A stretch of DNA of 64,000 nt from JABFSA01 sp963827515 (GTDB taxonomy: Bacteria > Acidobacteriota > Vicinamibacteria > Vicinamibacterales > UBA2999). The stretch spans positions 1-64,000 of the forward strand of contig CAWHBF010000034.1 of the NCBI GenBank assembly GCA_963827515.1, given 5' to 3'. Position numbers and translations under genes: made by a program. Below are positions 1 through 10,060 of this stretch, piece by piece. The first letter of the stretch is position 1. Each line of letters opens with the position of its first letter. Below the pieces are notes generated by a model. That model worked only from the letters and a program-made list of their open reading frames with translations. It made no database searches and had not been told where the DNA came from.

Positions 1-3
1 GAC

Positions 4-1055
4 GTGTTCGACGTCGCGGATCTGGCACAGCGATGCGGCATCAGTCGAAAGACAGCCTACAAGTGGATTGACCGTTTATGCGGCTGGCGGCCCCGCCGGC
101 CTCGTCGATCGATCGCGGCGCCCCGCGTGTTCGCCGCACGCCACGCCCGGGCGCATCAGGTCGCGGCCCTGCTGGACGTGCGACGGCACCATCCAACCTG
201 GGGAGCCAAGAAGCTCTTGAAGGTGGTGGCCACGCGGCAGCCGACCTGGACGCTCCCGGCCCGGAGTACAGGTGTGTGACTTCTTGGATCGCGCCGGGTT
301 AATAGCGAGGCCGAGGGCACGCCGACCTGTCCCGGCCACCCCGGTCGCCCGATAATGCCGATACGGCTCCCAATGGGACCTGGACGGCGGACTTCAAGGG
401 GCAGTTCCGAACCCGCGAGGTGAGTCCTGCTATCCGCTGACCATCGTCGATGGCGGCAGCCGATACCTCCTGGCATGCCACGGCTTGCTCTCGACTGCCA
501 TCGCCGGCGCTCGGCCCATGTTCCTCCGCCTGTTCCAGGAGTCCGGGTGCCGCGGATCATCCGAACCGACAAGGAGTGCCCTTCGCAACACGGCGCTCGG
601 GACGGTTGTCGGAGCTGTCCGTCTGGTGGATTCGGCTCGGCATCCATCCCGAGCTCATCGACCGCGTCACCCCAACAGAACGGGCGGCATGAGCGCATGC
701 ACCGGACTCTCAAGGCGGAAACGACCCCGACCTCCGAGCGGCAATCTCCGCGCGCAACAAAGCCGCTTCAATCGGTTCCGCCAGGAATATAACCACGACC
801 GCCCTCACGAAGCACTCGACCAGAAGACTCCCGCGACGCCCTATCTACCCTCGCCGCGCGGCTCCCGGCAGACTGCCGCCCATCGAATATCCCGGCCACT
901 TCGAAGTCCGCCTCGTCAGTCGCAACAGCGGCATCCGCTGGAAAAGCGCTGGGTCTGCGTCACCCACACGCTGGCGAGCAGTACGTCGGACTCGAGGAAG
1001 TCGACGATCGACTATGGACGTATACTTCCGGCCCTCAAACTCGGGAGCATGGACG
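4..1055 (+). pseudogene. IS481-family transposase remnant
   Basis: A DDE transposase can be read only by hopping between the three plus frames. The N-terminal helix-turn-helix contains ISRKTAYKWIDR, followed by a linker with RRHHPTWGAKKLLKV, then NGTWTADFKGQF and YPLTIVDGGSRYLLACH of the catalytic core. After that come EQNGRHERMHRTLK and YNHDRPHEALDQKTP, which are typical of the IS481 family. At least five frame changes occur, so no functional protein is made. Terminal repeats were not recognised, and the left end lies outside the window. It sits at the far end of cassette array 1 and is probably an old insertion. Confidence 0.85.
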
Positions 1056-1136
1056 AGGGCGCAAGCAAATCGAGGCACAAGGGCCGCTTTGTCCGAAAGA
1101 CAAGTGTCACCCATGTCCCCCGACTGATACTGTTAC

Positions 1137-2060
1137 CTATCTCCCCGGCCGCTCATTGCGCTCTTCTTCGAAATCCTTGAAGAACGACGCATCAATTTCG
1201 AAGGTTCGGCGAGGCTTGAGGCCCAGTTCGAGTTGCTCGAGCATCGCCACCAGTTTCTCGCCGTCAACAAGCTCAATAACGGAACCCCGTCACGAACGGC
1301 CTCTCTTCGAGCGTCCGCCGTGAACGAGCCGGTTGTCGAGGTAGATCCCCTTGTCCGCCCGACCCATCATCGCGCCGCGGAAGTCACGCACACCTGCCCA
1401 GGACCGACGGTGCCTCGGTATCGTTTGCACTGAAACAAGACCTTGAAGCTGACGAGCGCGTTGACCTGTAATATCCCGATTCCGTCGATACCACCGTCTC
1501 CACTCCGCCCGGTGACGGTGACTTCCTTGAACCCGGACTCTCGCAGTAGGCGTTGGCAGAACCGCTCGAAGCCTGCCGCGGGCGAAGCCATGAGCTTCGC
1601 CGGAGACTTCCTGCGCATGCATGAGAGCTGCGGGCTCTTCGACTTGCTCCGGTGTGGTGCTCTCGATCAGCCGCGGTGCCCTGGTCGGTCTCGTCAGGCT
1701 CTTTCTTGGCGGAACATCGACGAAACATCCCGAAATATTTCTAAGTATCTAATGGGCGTAGAGCGAGGGGATGGGAACGCAATTTTGTCAGTCAAGCTCC
1801 ACACGCCGCGACGGGACGAGTGGATAAAGCCGCCCTTCAACAGGTAGAACCTTCGCCAGTGCACTTGATTCTCGAAACAGGGGAATGCCGCTCGCCATGG
1901 GATCCGCCTGTTCCTTTTCGGACAGGCCAAGCGCTTGGACGATCCAGTCGCGAACCTCCTAGGTCGGACCGGACCCGCCAAGCTGTTGGAGGGCGTCGAT
2001 CGCCGGACCGAAGTAGCGAACGAACTGGGGCGCCTTGACGGAGCTCTTTGATTTCGCCAT
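1137..2060 (-). pseudogene. Mrr-like restriction endonuclease (cassette gene, frameshifted)
   Basis: Read on the minus strand, the start MAKSKSSVKAPQF lies 17 bases after the GTTAGAC core of the attC at 2077. The N-terminal part matches the Mrr winged-helix region (VEGGFIHSSRRGVWSLTDK). The C-terminal part has the PDDEXK-type catalytic region, with SGDGGIDGIG and FQCKRY followed by VRDFRGAMMGRADKGIYL. These segments lie in different frames, so several indels and one stop break the gene. Mrr proteins cleave modified foreign DNA, and defence genes are common integron cargo. The identity is clear, but function is lost unless the indels are sequencing errors. Confidence 0.8.
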
Positions 2061-2076
2061 CGTTTCAAATCAAGCG

Positions 2077-2146
2077 GTCTAACGCCGGGCATCAGCCGCG
2101 GCGCTGTCACGTTCAGCCGCGCCGTCGGCTGCATGCCAGGTTAGGC
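2077..2146 (-). repeat. attC: attC site, array 1
   Basis: An imperfect palindrome runs from GTCTAAC to GTTAGGC on the plus strand. On the minus strand it has the canonical attC order GCCTAAC...AGCCGACGG...CGCGGCTGA...GTTAGAC. The Mrr-like gene starts 17 bases after the minus-strand core, so this is the junction between two cassettes. Confidence 0.85.
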
Positions 2147-2434
2147 CGTTGCTGCATTCCAATGGATGTATTTTTACATCTCCGTACCTGCCAGCCACCT
2201 CGGACAATTCGCCTGCTGACACCCCTGCGGCACGGACAGAGAAACGACTTCCCTGCAATTTGTGCACAGAACCCCGGACGGCCCTGCTCGTCCCTGTCGA
2301 CACAGAAGAGGTCGTCGTTCGGTCGAACAGCGACAACCTTGGCGCTTGCTGTTGTGTCGCGGCCAGCTGCTCGCCATGGTGTGGAGACTGACTCAAGGTC
2401 GCCTGGAAGCTGACTCTTCCCAGCGCTGGAACCC
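2147..2434 (-). other. Unassigned cassette stretch
   Basis: This lies between the end of the nuclease-like remnant and the attC at 2077. Short minus-strand open pieces exist, for example one with LCTNCREVVSLS and another with GELSEVAGRYGDVKIHPLEC. They lie in different frames and I do not recognise a family. It may be the remains of a small cassette gene, or only 3' untranslated sequence. Confidence 0.3.
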
Positions 2435-3091
2435 ACCACGGTCTTGTTTGTCGGTTCAATCTCAACGCGCAGCTCTTCCCAGCGAACCTTGCAGGACCGG
2501 ACGGGCATCTCGGACTAGCCGCTCTCGGGCGCTCAATGTCCCTGAGCCAGCTTTGACTTCAACGAACACAATTTCTCTCAGGGCTTTTTCCTGATCCAAA
2601 CCGTCAAACACGACTAGAATCAATCGGAGTGCCCAAGGAGACTCTTCGTCGCGAGGGGTTGTATTCGAAAGCAGGGAAGAATGGTGCAATGTGTTCCGTC
2701 ACCTTTCCTGCGATCACGGACTGCGAGCGCTGTTGCGCGCGTCTGCTCGAATGCCGTCCTCGGCCTCGGTTTTCCAAGAGTCGACCAGCAGCCGAGCCTG
2801 GACGTCTTCTTCAATAGCGTTCAATCGAATAGTGTCAATCTCACGCTGCCGCCATTCGTCGAACTGAGTCTTGGCCTTGTCCTCTACCCGTCCCGACAGT
2901 TCTTGAACCTGGTGCAGGAGAGGGTCCAGTGCGCGTCGAAGCTCGGCTTGTGCGTCCGACCGCGCCTGGGCAATGTCCCAGTCCAGAAATGAGAGTATCC
3001 TCGCCTCCCGTGCTTCCGAGCTTACGGACTGCAGACGCAGGATCAGCAATACGACAATTCCTGCAGCGACGATTAACCAGAAACTGTCCAT
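2435..3091 (-). pseudogene. Membrane-anchored Holliday-junction-resolvase-like nuclease, frameshifted
   Basis: The first 125 codons are open. There is a transmembrane helix (WLIVAAGIVVLLILRL), then a long charged helical stretch likely to form a coiled coil. After a frame change, the sequence VVFDGL...IVFVEVKAGSGTLSARERLVRDA and then KVRWEELRVE matches the E-V-K core of endonucleases related to archaeal Holliday junction resolvases. That family typically has exactly this TM-coil-nuclease layout. At least two frameshifts break it. The start is ATG at 3091. No clear attC lies just upstream, although a degenerate palindromic stretch at 3085-3170 could be a decayed one. Confidence 0.6.
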
Positions 3092-3324
3092 GCCTCGTCT
3101 CGTTTTGGCGCACGGCCCGCGTTCATCAGCGGACGCTCACGATGATGCCGACCGCCGTTTGGCGGCCTACTGGGCCTTGTATCCACAACCGTGAACAATC
3201 TTCTTGATGCGCTAGCGCCCAGGCCAGCTCGAATTTCTGCCCGAAGCTCGGTTTCGGAAGTATCACGAAGTCGGGCGACGTGAGAGCGAGAGGTGCTCGT
3301 CGATAGTGCAGATGACAACCCATA

Positions 3325-3784
3325 TCAATATGGATTGTAAATAGCGTCGATTGACTCGCTCGCCTGATTGACCCTGAATCGAAATACAGGTTCGCCGTCC
3401 GACAGAGAATTCGCCGGCGTGCCCATCCCCAGATGGAAGAGCCCCCATCGCCCGTCCCGATACATCACATCAATAAAGTCCTCACGAATCGCAGCCGAGA
3501 AGGCGCAAACATCAGGGAAACACTGATTCGAATCCAACTTGGAAGAACTTTCTGACCGGTTACGGCTGTCCTCCCCACGATAGAACACCGCGCAGCCCTG
3601 GAAGCCGCCAAACCTGATTGAAGTCCTCCGAATCCCGCGTGCTCGTGCTTATTGAGAATGTGGCCGCAATCGATGAGCCAACCACGCACACGGTCCTCGT
3701 AGACGTCGATCCAAAAATCAGCGGCGTGCCCGATTGGAGTTTTTCGACCGTGAACTTCGGACTGATCTTGATGATGCGCTTCAT
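3325..3784 (-). pseudogene. Cassette protein of unknown function, frameshifted
   Basis: The start MKRIIKISPKFTVEKL lies 14 bases after the attC core at 3799, the usual cassette layout. The reading then moves through three frames: RGWLIDCGHILNKHEHAGFGGL, then LPGLRGVLSWGG, then a C-terminal stretch with SNQCFPDVCAFSAAIREDF and GRWGLFHLGMGTPAN. I do not recognise a family. The good fit of start position and attC shows it was a real cassette gene before decay. Confidence 0.55.
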
Positions 3785-3798
3785 TTCAAACTAGTAAG

Positions 3799-3883
3799 GC
3801 CTAACGTTCCAAATGAGCCGCGTGCCGCTGCGACGGGATCGCACTGGACCGTCAGGCGCGACGGCTCCATTTGGTTGTTAGGC
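3799..3883 (-). repeat. attC: attC site, array 1
   Basis: Cores GCCTAAC (3799-3805) and GTTAGGC (3877-3883) flank inner arms containing AAATGAGCCG and CGGCTCCATTT. It separates the cupin cassette from the unknown cassette that starts at 3784. Confidence 0.88.
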
Positions 3884-3889
3884 GGCGCA

Positions 3890-4590
3890 TCATCGAACCT
3901 CGACTTCGACCGCGAGCACTCTCGCTTGTGCTACCACGATTCACAACGCGGTGTAGACCGCCGGCAGAGATGAAAGCCCATTCACCAGAACGCGTGAGTG
4001 CTTTCGCGGGTTGCCGGCCCTGGCTATCAACGATGACCTCGCCAGACACCAGAATCGCGACCACCGTCGGTGCTTGGAACATGGCCGGCTTCGGTCTCGC
4101 CGTCGAAGCGCACGTCGTAGACCTGGAAGGCCCGTGTCTCGTTGACCAATTTGGTAGCCGGATAGGACACCGGTGCGACCCGCGACCAACCGCTCTGTCG
4201 TAGATTTTCCACGCTGATCACGTGATAGAGATTCGTCCCAGCTTGATGTCGGTGGTACTGGGTTGACCAGCGTTCGCGTTCACGCCAACTTGACCGGATA
4301 GGCGTGAAAGCCAATCGCCCCAATCTCCGCCAACGGGCAGCGTTCGGATATCGCAGCCGCTGATGCACACGATCGCGATGTCGTTCGCATGAACATGATC
4401 AAGGGTGGTGTCACCGCCCTCAATATTGACGTTCAGGACGCGGAGCGCTTCGTTCTCGAAGACGACTGGATGTCGAGGTTCGAGATGAACGGGTACCTGT
4501 GCCGAGACCCTCTGGCACAGGCAAACGCAACGAAGCAGGTCCAGGCTATAGCCGCCAATCCTCTTGGTCGATTCCCAAGTTCAAAGCCAT
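3890..4590 (-). pseudogene. Secreted bicupin-like protein (cassette gene, frameshifted)
   Basis: Minus-strand segments give PVVFENEALRVLNVNIEGGD then DHVHANDIAIVCISGCDIRT, a cupin-type strand pattern. After frame changes comes a second similar unit, FQVYDVRFDGETKPAMF then PTVVAILVSGEVIV. A hydrophobic leader ending near VSAQV suggests export. The 5' end lies about 15 bases from the integron core into which the first IS1111-type element inserted. At least three indels are present, and the binding ligand cannot be predicted. Confidence 0.6.
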
Positions 4591-4608
4591 CTCGTTCCTC
4601 GGCTGCCT

Positions 4609-6125
4609 AGACAGTATGGCTGTTGGAGCAGAGACCTGCCTCACGTAGTAAGTCGTGGATTACGCGACGCCGATGAGGGCGACGCGCAGCGCCACATACA
4701 ACGGAGGCAGGTCATGGCGAAACGTAGCATGTTCGTGGGGATGGATGTCCACAAGGAATCGATCGACGTCTCCCTCGCCGAGGATGGGCGAGACGGCGAG
4801 GTGCGTCACTATGGGGTGATTCCGGGCGACCTCGAGGCGGTGGCTAAGGTCGTGCGGGCGTTGCGGGCGCCGGCCCGTCGGTTGCGCTTTGTCTATGAGG
4901 CCGGCCCGTGCGGGTTTGGGATCCACCGCTATCTCACCGGGCAGGGGGAAGATTGCGTCGTCGTCAATCCCTCGAGCATGCCGAAGCGGAGTGGCGATCG
5001 GATCAAGACCGATCGGCGGGATGGCGACGCGTTGGCCCGGTTGCATCGCGCCGGCGAGCTCACCGCGATCTACATTCCGACACCGGATGATGAAGCCCTG
5101 CGAGATCTGGTGCGCGCTCGCGAAGACGCGGTCGGCCTGAGCACCCAGGCCAAGCATCGCTTGAAAGCGTTCTTGCTTCGTCAGGGTCGCCGCTATCCGG
5201 GACGCCCCGGATGGACGCGCCCGTATCGTCGCTGGCTGGCCGACCTCAGTTTCCCGCTCGCCCCCCAGCACATCGCGCTGCAGGAATACCGCGACACGAT
5301 CGAGGAAACCGAACGCCGCGTCGAACGGCTCACCGACCAACTCCGGCAGCAGACGCCGGCGTGGCGCTGGGCGCCGGTGGTGGACGCGCTGCAAGCGTTG
5401 CGTGGTGTCTCATTCGTCACCGCGGTCGGCCTGGTCGTCGAAGTGGGCGACATCCGACGCTTCGATCATCCACGGCAGCTGATGGCGTTCCTGGGCCTCG
5501 TGCCAGCGGAGTATCGAGCGGGCCGAGCGTCCGCCGCGGCGGGATCACCAAAGCGGGCAACCCGCATGCGCGGCGGTTGCTCGCCGAAGCGGCGTGGGCG
5601 TATCAGGGCGTGCCGCGGATCGGACGCCAGATGTTGTACCGACAAGAAGCATTGCCGAAGCCCGTCTGTGACATCGCGTGGAAAGCGCAGCTCCGGCTGA
5701 CGTCACGCTTTCGCAAGCTGGTGGCCCGCGGCAAGGCGAAGCCGAAGGTCGCCACGGCGATTGCGCGCGAGCTGACCGGCTTCATCTGGGCGATCGCGCG
5801 GGAGGTGCCGCCACCGCCGGCGTAGCGATGCGGCGATCAGGTCCGTCAGGCCGGCGGCATCGCGGCCACGTGGAGAACCCTCGGAAGCGTTATGGACATC
5901 AGCAGCATCGATACGTCCGTGCCTAGGGCGAGGCAGCTCCGCGACGAACCACAGTCTGGGCGGTACCCAACCCGCGGATATCAGCAGCGTCAACCGTCGC
6001 TAGAACGCGGTGCCGCCGACCAGACGGACCTGACGAACGCAGAGCACGAAAGAGCGTGCTGAGAAAGGGACTCACAACCGTGAGGTCGGGAGGAGTCTGC
6101 CCATTTGACAGATCCCAGCCATATC
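4609..6125 (+). mobile_element. IS110-family element of IS1111 type, copy 1
   Basis: The bounds come from comparing both copies in the window: identity begins at GCCTAGACAG and ends at CATATCAACG. Subterminal inverted repeats TATGGCTG (left) and CAGCCATA (right) lie a few bases inside the tips, as in the IS1111 subgroup. The flanks GCCT and AACG reconstitute a perfect attC core GCCTAACG, so the element interrupts the attC now seen at 6126-6198. No target duplication is visible, as expected for this group. One or two bases at each tip are ambiguous because target and tip share an A. Confidence 0.88.
4714..5825 (+). pseudogene. IS110/IS1111-type transposase, copy 1, frameshifted
   Basis: The gene starts MAKRSMFVGMDVHKESIDVS, which includes the DEDD-type N-terminal domain. 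It continues through KTDRRDGDALARL to MAFLGLVP of the transposase_20 domain. At about 5510 one base is missing compared with copy 2 (AGTATCGAGC against AGTACTCGAGC). The conserved C-terminal part GGITKAGNPHARRLL therefore lies in another frame, which ends at 5825. A repaired protein would have about 370 residues, normal for the family. An AACGGAGG-type ribosome site precedes the ATG. Confidence 0.9.
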
Positions 6126-6198
6126 AACGTTTCGCGCTGAGCCGCAGCGCGAACTCCGCGCTCACCGCCGCGCTGTCGGCTCCAGCGCGGGGTTAGCC
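6126..6198 (-). repeat. attC: attC site, array 1, split by IS copy 1
   Basis: This is the remainder of an attC. It begins with AACGTTTCGCGCTGAGCCG after the IS right end and finishes with the core GTTAGCC (6192-6198). The missing GCCT of the second core is found at 4605-4608 on the other side of the IS. Joining both gives a complete site between the NHL cassette and the cupin cassette. Confidence 0.85.
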
Positions 6199-6225
6199 AG
6201 CTCTACGGTTACTGTCTTACAAACT

Positions 6226-7200
6226 TCACAAGGCAAGGCCCATACGCACCTCAGGTCTATGATGCTGCCCTCGCGGTCGACCGCGAGACTTCGCACCACC
6301 AGTTCCCTGCTCCGGATCCGGTATGAATCCCACCACGCTCCCCGTCCAGAGCACGCGCAATACGGATACCCATATTGGGTCGCTTGGTACGTTTGAATCA
6401 GTCGCGTACAGCAGGTCGCGCCCTCTATAGATGTGAATCCCGCTTACCCGACCGAACTGTCGCCAACTGTCCAAGTAGGTTCCGTCTCGATCGGAAACGT
6501 GTACACGTTCGTTGCCGCGATCTGCGACGAACACCCGACCTGCGTGAATCGATCGCGAGGCCGTGAGGCGTGTCAAGTTCACCGGGATTCGTGCCCTTCT
6601 GTCCCCATGCGCCAAGGTACGCACCATCCGACGAGAATTTCACGATGCAAGCATGGAACTGCCTTCATGCCCGTCTGCCACGAAAATATCCCCGTTCGCG
6701 GCGACCGCAACGTCCAACGGCTCGTTGAACGTGTTCGGCCCATCTCCCTTCACACCCTTCGTTCCCAGCGTCATCGTAATAGTGCCATCCAATCGGAAGC
6801 GGATTACCTGGTGAGCGCCCTGGTCCACGACCCAGATGTCGCCCGACGAATCGACATGTGCTCCATGGGGGGATACAAACTGACCTGCGCCCCAGCTTCT
6901 GACAATACGACCGGCGGCATCGAACCCGAGAACAACGACCAGTGATTCCTCACAGGTAGGGCCGCCGCCGCGGCGTTCGGCCAAACCACGCTCTTCCATT
7001 GCAGATCGACCTCCACGCCGTCGGTCGTACCCATTGCCTGCCGTCGGCAACTGAGCCCACCGCTCGATAGCTCGAAAGGAGAAGGACGCTGGCGCAGCTT
7101 GGCCGAACACTGTCGGGGCAACCACCAAATGAAGGCGGAGAGGCCCAAACAAGGCGATATGCGAAGGATGCTTCACGATGTCGATGCGCAAGGTCTCGTT
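6226..7200 (-). pseudogene. NHL-repeat beta-propeller protein (cassette gene, frameshifted)
   Basis: Successive blades are visible in changing frames: FVSPHGAHVDSSGDIWVVD, then NTFNEPLDVAVAANGDIFVADG, then ELDTPHGLAIDSR and VFVADRGNERVHV. This pattern of G-hydrophobic-D...I-V-D/A-D is typical of six-bladed NHL propellers in secreted Acidobacteria proteins. A hydrophobic N-terminus with a VFGQAAPA-like cleavage site suggests export. The start is probably TTG or GTG near 7195, about 20 bases after the attC core. Several frameshifts make it nonfunctional as read. Confidence 0.7.
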
Positions 7201-7218
7201 CCTTGTGAGCTCGTGTCC

Positions 7219-7304
7219 GGCTAACGGTCCGATTGAGCCGCGGCGACTGGAGCCTGCAATGATCGGAGGCGCTCGCCACCGACGGCTCCAATCGGCGGTT
7301 AGCC
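7219..7304 (-). repeat. attC: attC site, array 1
   Basis: Cores GGCTAAC (7219-7225) and GTTAGCC (7298-7304) flank inner arms with CGATTGAGCCG and CGGCTCCAATCG. It separates the permease cassette from the NHL cassette. Confidence 0.87.
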
Positions 7305-7307
7305 CGC

Positions 7308-8687
7308 TCACACGCCATCAGTGCCGATCCGAACATCAGTGACCGGCAATCGCGTGTCCAATCGCCCACGCGGTAGTCTGTGGTTTGCCATGAATAACAC
7401 GGCGCCTGCCAGCAACGATGCTCCACCACCGACTAATTGGGGTCCGGTCGCTCCTGCGAGCATCAGCATCGATGCGGCGATGGCCAGCAACGGTATCGTT
7501 GCGCGAAAGGGAATCATGAACGACGCTGGTTTGACTGCACCCGCGAAACGCGCTTGACGCAGCCGGAGAGTCGACGCGCACACAGCGATATACACGACGA
7601 GCCAGGCGATCACGCTCGCAACAGACAGCACGACAAACGATCCAGACAGCGCGAGACCCAATGCCACAGTCGTGGTGAAAGCGATCGCGTTCGCTGGAGT
7701 CGGTACCGTTGATGAATCGCGCCAAAGAAACGCGGAAGCTGACCGTTCGCTCCCAGGGCGAAGAGCATGCGTGAACCCGTCAAGACCTGGCCGACGTTGC
7801 CGCCGGTCATGGAAATCACCGCACCCGCGCTAATAAGTAAGGCCCCGGCCCCTCCCATGAACAGCAACGCTGCGTCGGCAAGCGGGGTCGTCGCGAGCGA
7901 CAGATCCGGATGGTCCCTAATGCGACCACTTGCACGAGCGTCATGATGATGGTGACAGCGATGATGGTAGTAACGAAGGCGAACGGCAGATGTCTGCGTG
8001 GGTCCCTCGCCTCTCCGGCCGGTACGCTGATGACTTCATAGCCACCGAAGGCCGCCACCAGTAAGAGCGCTGCCGTTGAAGCCTCGGTCAAGGAGACAGT
8101 ACCGAATGCTGTCAGTCGGCCAGAGTCGATGTACCAAAGACCCGCGATGATAAAAACCCCGAGCGGCAGGAGCTTTGAGATAGTAAGCAGATTGATCAGG
8201 AACGCGCTCTGCCGGACTCCCCGTATGTTGATCCATCCCAGCGCCAGGGTTATGGCCGCGATCAGTGCTCCTCGTCCGATGCCGGTTGTCGCCGCCGGCC
8301 AGTAGAAGCCGAGAGCCAGGGCGATCGCGTTGACGACGGCAGCCTGGCTCGTGACGCGGGTGACCCACTGCATCCATCCCACCTCGAACGCGACGAATGG
8401 GCCGAAAGCAGCGCGCGCGTAGAGGTATGGACCGCCGGTCGCTTCGAACCGGCTGCCCACCTCGGCGAAGCACAGCGCAATGAGGAGCGAGGTCACGCCG
8501 ACCGCCACAAAGGCAATCGGGCTCCAGCTTCCGACCTGCGCCGCGATCTGGGACGGCAAGATGAAGATGGCGCTGCCGATCACTTGATTGATCCCGATTG
8601 CGGTAGATCCCACTTTCCCAGCTCGCGCAGCAACGTCACAGGAGCGAGCGGTGAGACGGCAGGTGCGGGACCGGTTACGTTCATCAT
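7308..8687 (-). pseudogene. APC-family amino-acid permease (cassette gene, frameshifted)
   Basis: The start MMNVTGPAPAVSPLAP lies about 40 bases after the attC core at 8725. After an early frameshift near 8605, a long open stretch has INQVIGSAIFILPS, ALCFAEVGSRFEATGGPYLY and about seven hydrophobic helices, the hallmark of the amino acid-polyamine-organocation family. Two further frame changes at about 7900 and 7650 break the C-terminal half, which still shows membrane segments. It resembles the intact permease at 52073, another cassette, sharing the CFAEV...TGGPYLYAR...FG motif. It was probably an amino acid importer. Confidence 0.8.
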
Positions 8688-8724
8688 GCCGACCGAGCTC
8701 TCAAGAGCGGCTGACCGGGTAGCG

Positions 8725-8793
8725 GGTTAACGTCGGGATGAGCCGCGGCGGCCGCGTCAGACCTGCGCCGTCGGCTCCATCGCAGGGTTAGCC
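8725..8793 (-). repeat. attC: attC site, array 1
   Basis: An imperfect palindrome from GGTTAAC (8725-8731, a degenerate core) to GTTAGCC (8787-8793), with GATGAGCCGCGGC and GCCGTCGGCTCCATC arms. It separates the HNH cassette from the permease cassette. Confidence 0.82.
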
Positions 8794-8796
8794 CGC

Positions 8797-9489
8797 CCTT
8801 ATATCCAGAAGACCGTGTTCGAAACTCCTCGACCGACATCAACGGCGCGGTTCGATGGATCGCCCGGTGACAATTCGGACAAAGAAGAGCGAGGGAATTC
8901 TAGAGGTGGGTTGTGACCAGGCTCACAGCATCCGCGAGCGGCCGACGGTGGTGAACCTCGCAGACGTCGCCGGAAAGGCCTGGATAGACCTCGCGGACCA
9001 AGAAACCGCACGCCTCGCAGACAAGCTGCCCATCTGGGCGACGCATCGCATCCCGCTTCGCTCCGTGCTAGACCTCTAGATCGCGTTCTCGTCTGAAGTG
9101 GAAGAACGAGGCGGATCGCCTTGAATCGCTGCAGCTCCGGGATCGGGAGCGATGGGCAATCGAACTGCGGTCTTCGGACGGTAGGCCCACGCCCCATGTT
9201 GTTGCTCGCAATCGAAGATGGCCCAAGGCAACTACCACCGTAATGTACTAGAGAACCAAGCGACCATGTTGGAGGCCGCAGCGCGGTCGTCGTCCCATGC
9301 CGGCCGTCCTCCTCGCATTCGCGACAATTGCCGCCGCCTCCAGATAGCCGGAGACAGGCGGCCACGATCGTATCGTGTCCGACGAATCCGTTTGCGTCGC
9401 CCTGGAATCGGATGATCGAACGGGCGATAATCGGAATGTCGTCGTGGCGAAATGATGGTTGCATCGTATTCCGTGATGGAAAATTCCAT
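8797..9489 (-). pseudogene. HNH endonuclease (cassette gene, frameshifted, nonsense)
   Basis: The start MEFSITEYDATIIS lies 3 bases after the attC core at 9492. The C-terminal part reads VCEACGF...CEVHHRRPLAD, then an in-frame TAG, then NSLALLCPNCHRAIHRT. This gives the CxxC-HH-N-CxxCH pattern of an HNH nuclease with a zinc ribbon. The middle part is scrambled by frameshifts. HNH nucleases of this kind are usually restriction enzymes, so with the Mrr gene this array carried at least two defence-type nucleases. Confidence 0.75.
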
Positions 9490-9491
9490 GT

Positions 9492-9591
9492 GGCTAACAA
9501 TCTGCCGCTCAGCCGCGAGCGGCATTAGCGGGTCACTTCGAACCACCTCGACGTCGCGGCGCCGCTCGCCGGCTGCAGCGGCTTGTTTGAG
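9492..9591 (-). repeat. attC: attC site, array 1
   Basis: Cores GGCTAAC (9492-9498) and GTTTGAG (9585-9591, degenerate) flank arms TGCCGCTCAGCCGCGAGCGGC and CGCCGGCTGCAGCGGC. It belongs to the membrane-protein cassette and precedes the HNH gene. Confidence 0.8.
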
Positions 9592-9624
9592 GCCGCTCAT
9601 CACTCGAGCCTCAATGCCGGGTGG

Positions 9625-10036
9625 CTATTTAATTGGGACTGGACGGTCATTTGCCCATGCATTGAATCCTAGATAGTAGCCTCCCAGATACACCGCAAGA
9701 AGTCCCGCGAACACAGCAGGTTGTCCCCGTGATGCCAATGAGCCCGTAACGGCGCGTTCGCGGAATAGCAGCAAAAACTTGGAGACGACCCCACCAACAG
9801 CATCATGAATGCGGCCTGCTGCCAGACCAGACCCGCGAGATAGCCGCTGGTAGTCCGCAACACGTTATTCGGCAAAACCTCCAGCACCGAACGCTAGGAA
9901 TAGCAGTGGTCGACGCACGCTTCGATAGGTGACCCAAAGGCGGCCAAGGCCCAAGACGAGCAACGCTGTCACGCCAGACGACCACGACCAATATGGCTAT
10001 CCCAAACGGATCGTCGAATGTGCTTTGGCTATTCAT
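9625..10036 (-). pseudogene. Small membrane protein, first cassette of array 1, frameshifted
   Basis: The start MNSQSTFDDPFGIAILVVVV lies about 20 bases after the core site now interrupted by IS copy 2. Other frames continue with ALLVLGLGRLW, RPLLFLAFGAGGF and a last helix QPAVFAGLLAVYLGGYY, ending GFNAWANDRPVPIK. Three or four membrane helices are likely. There are at least two indels and one TAA. I do not recognise the family. Confidence 0.5.
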
Positions 10037-10060
10037 TCGTCGCGATGGGAATAACGGCCT

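Noticed and set aside
3085..3170. Further attC between the two nuclease-like and unknown cassettes of array 1
   Set aside because: The palindromic character is weak and no RYYYAAC/GTTRRRY pair is present; too degenerate to call.
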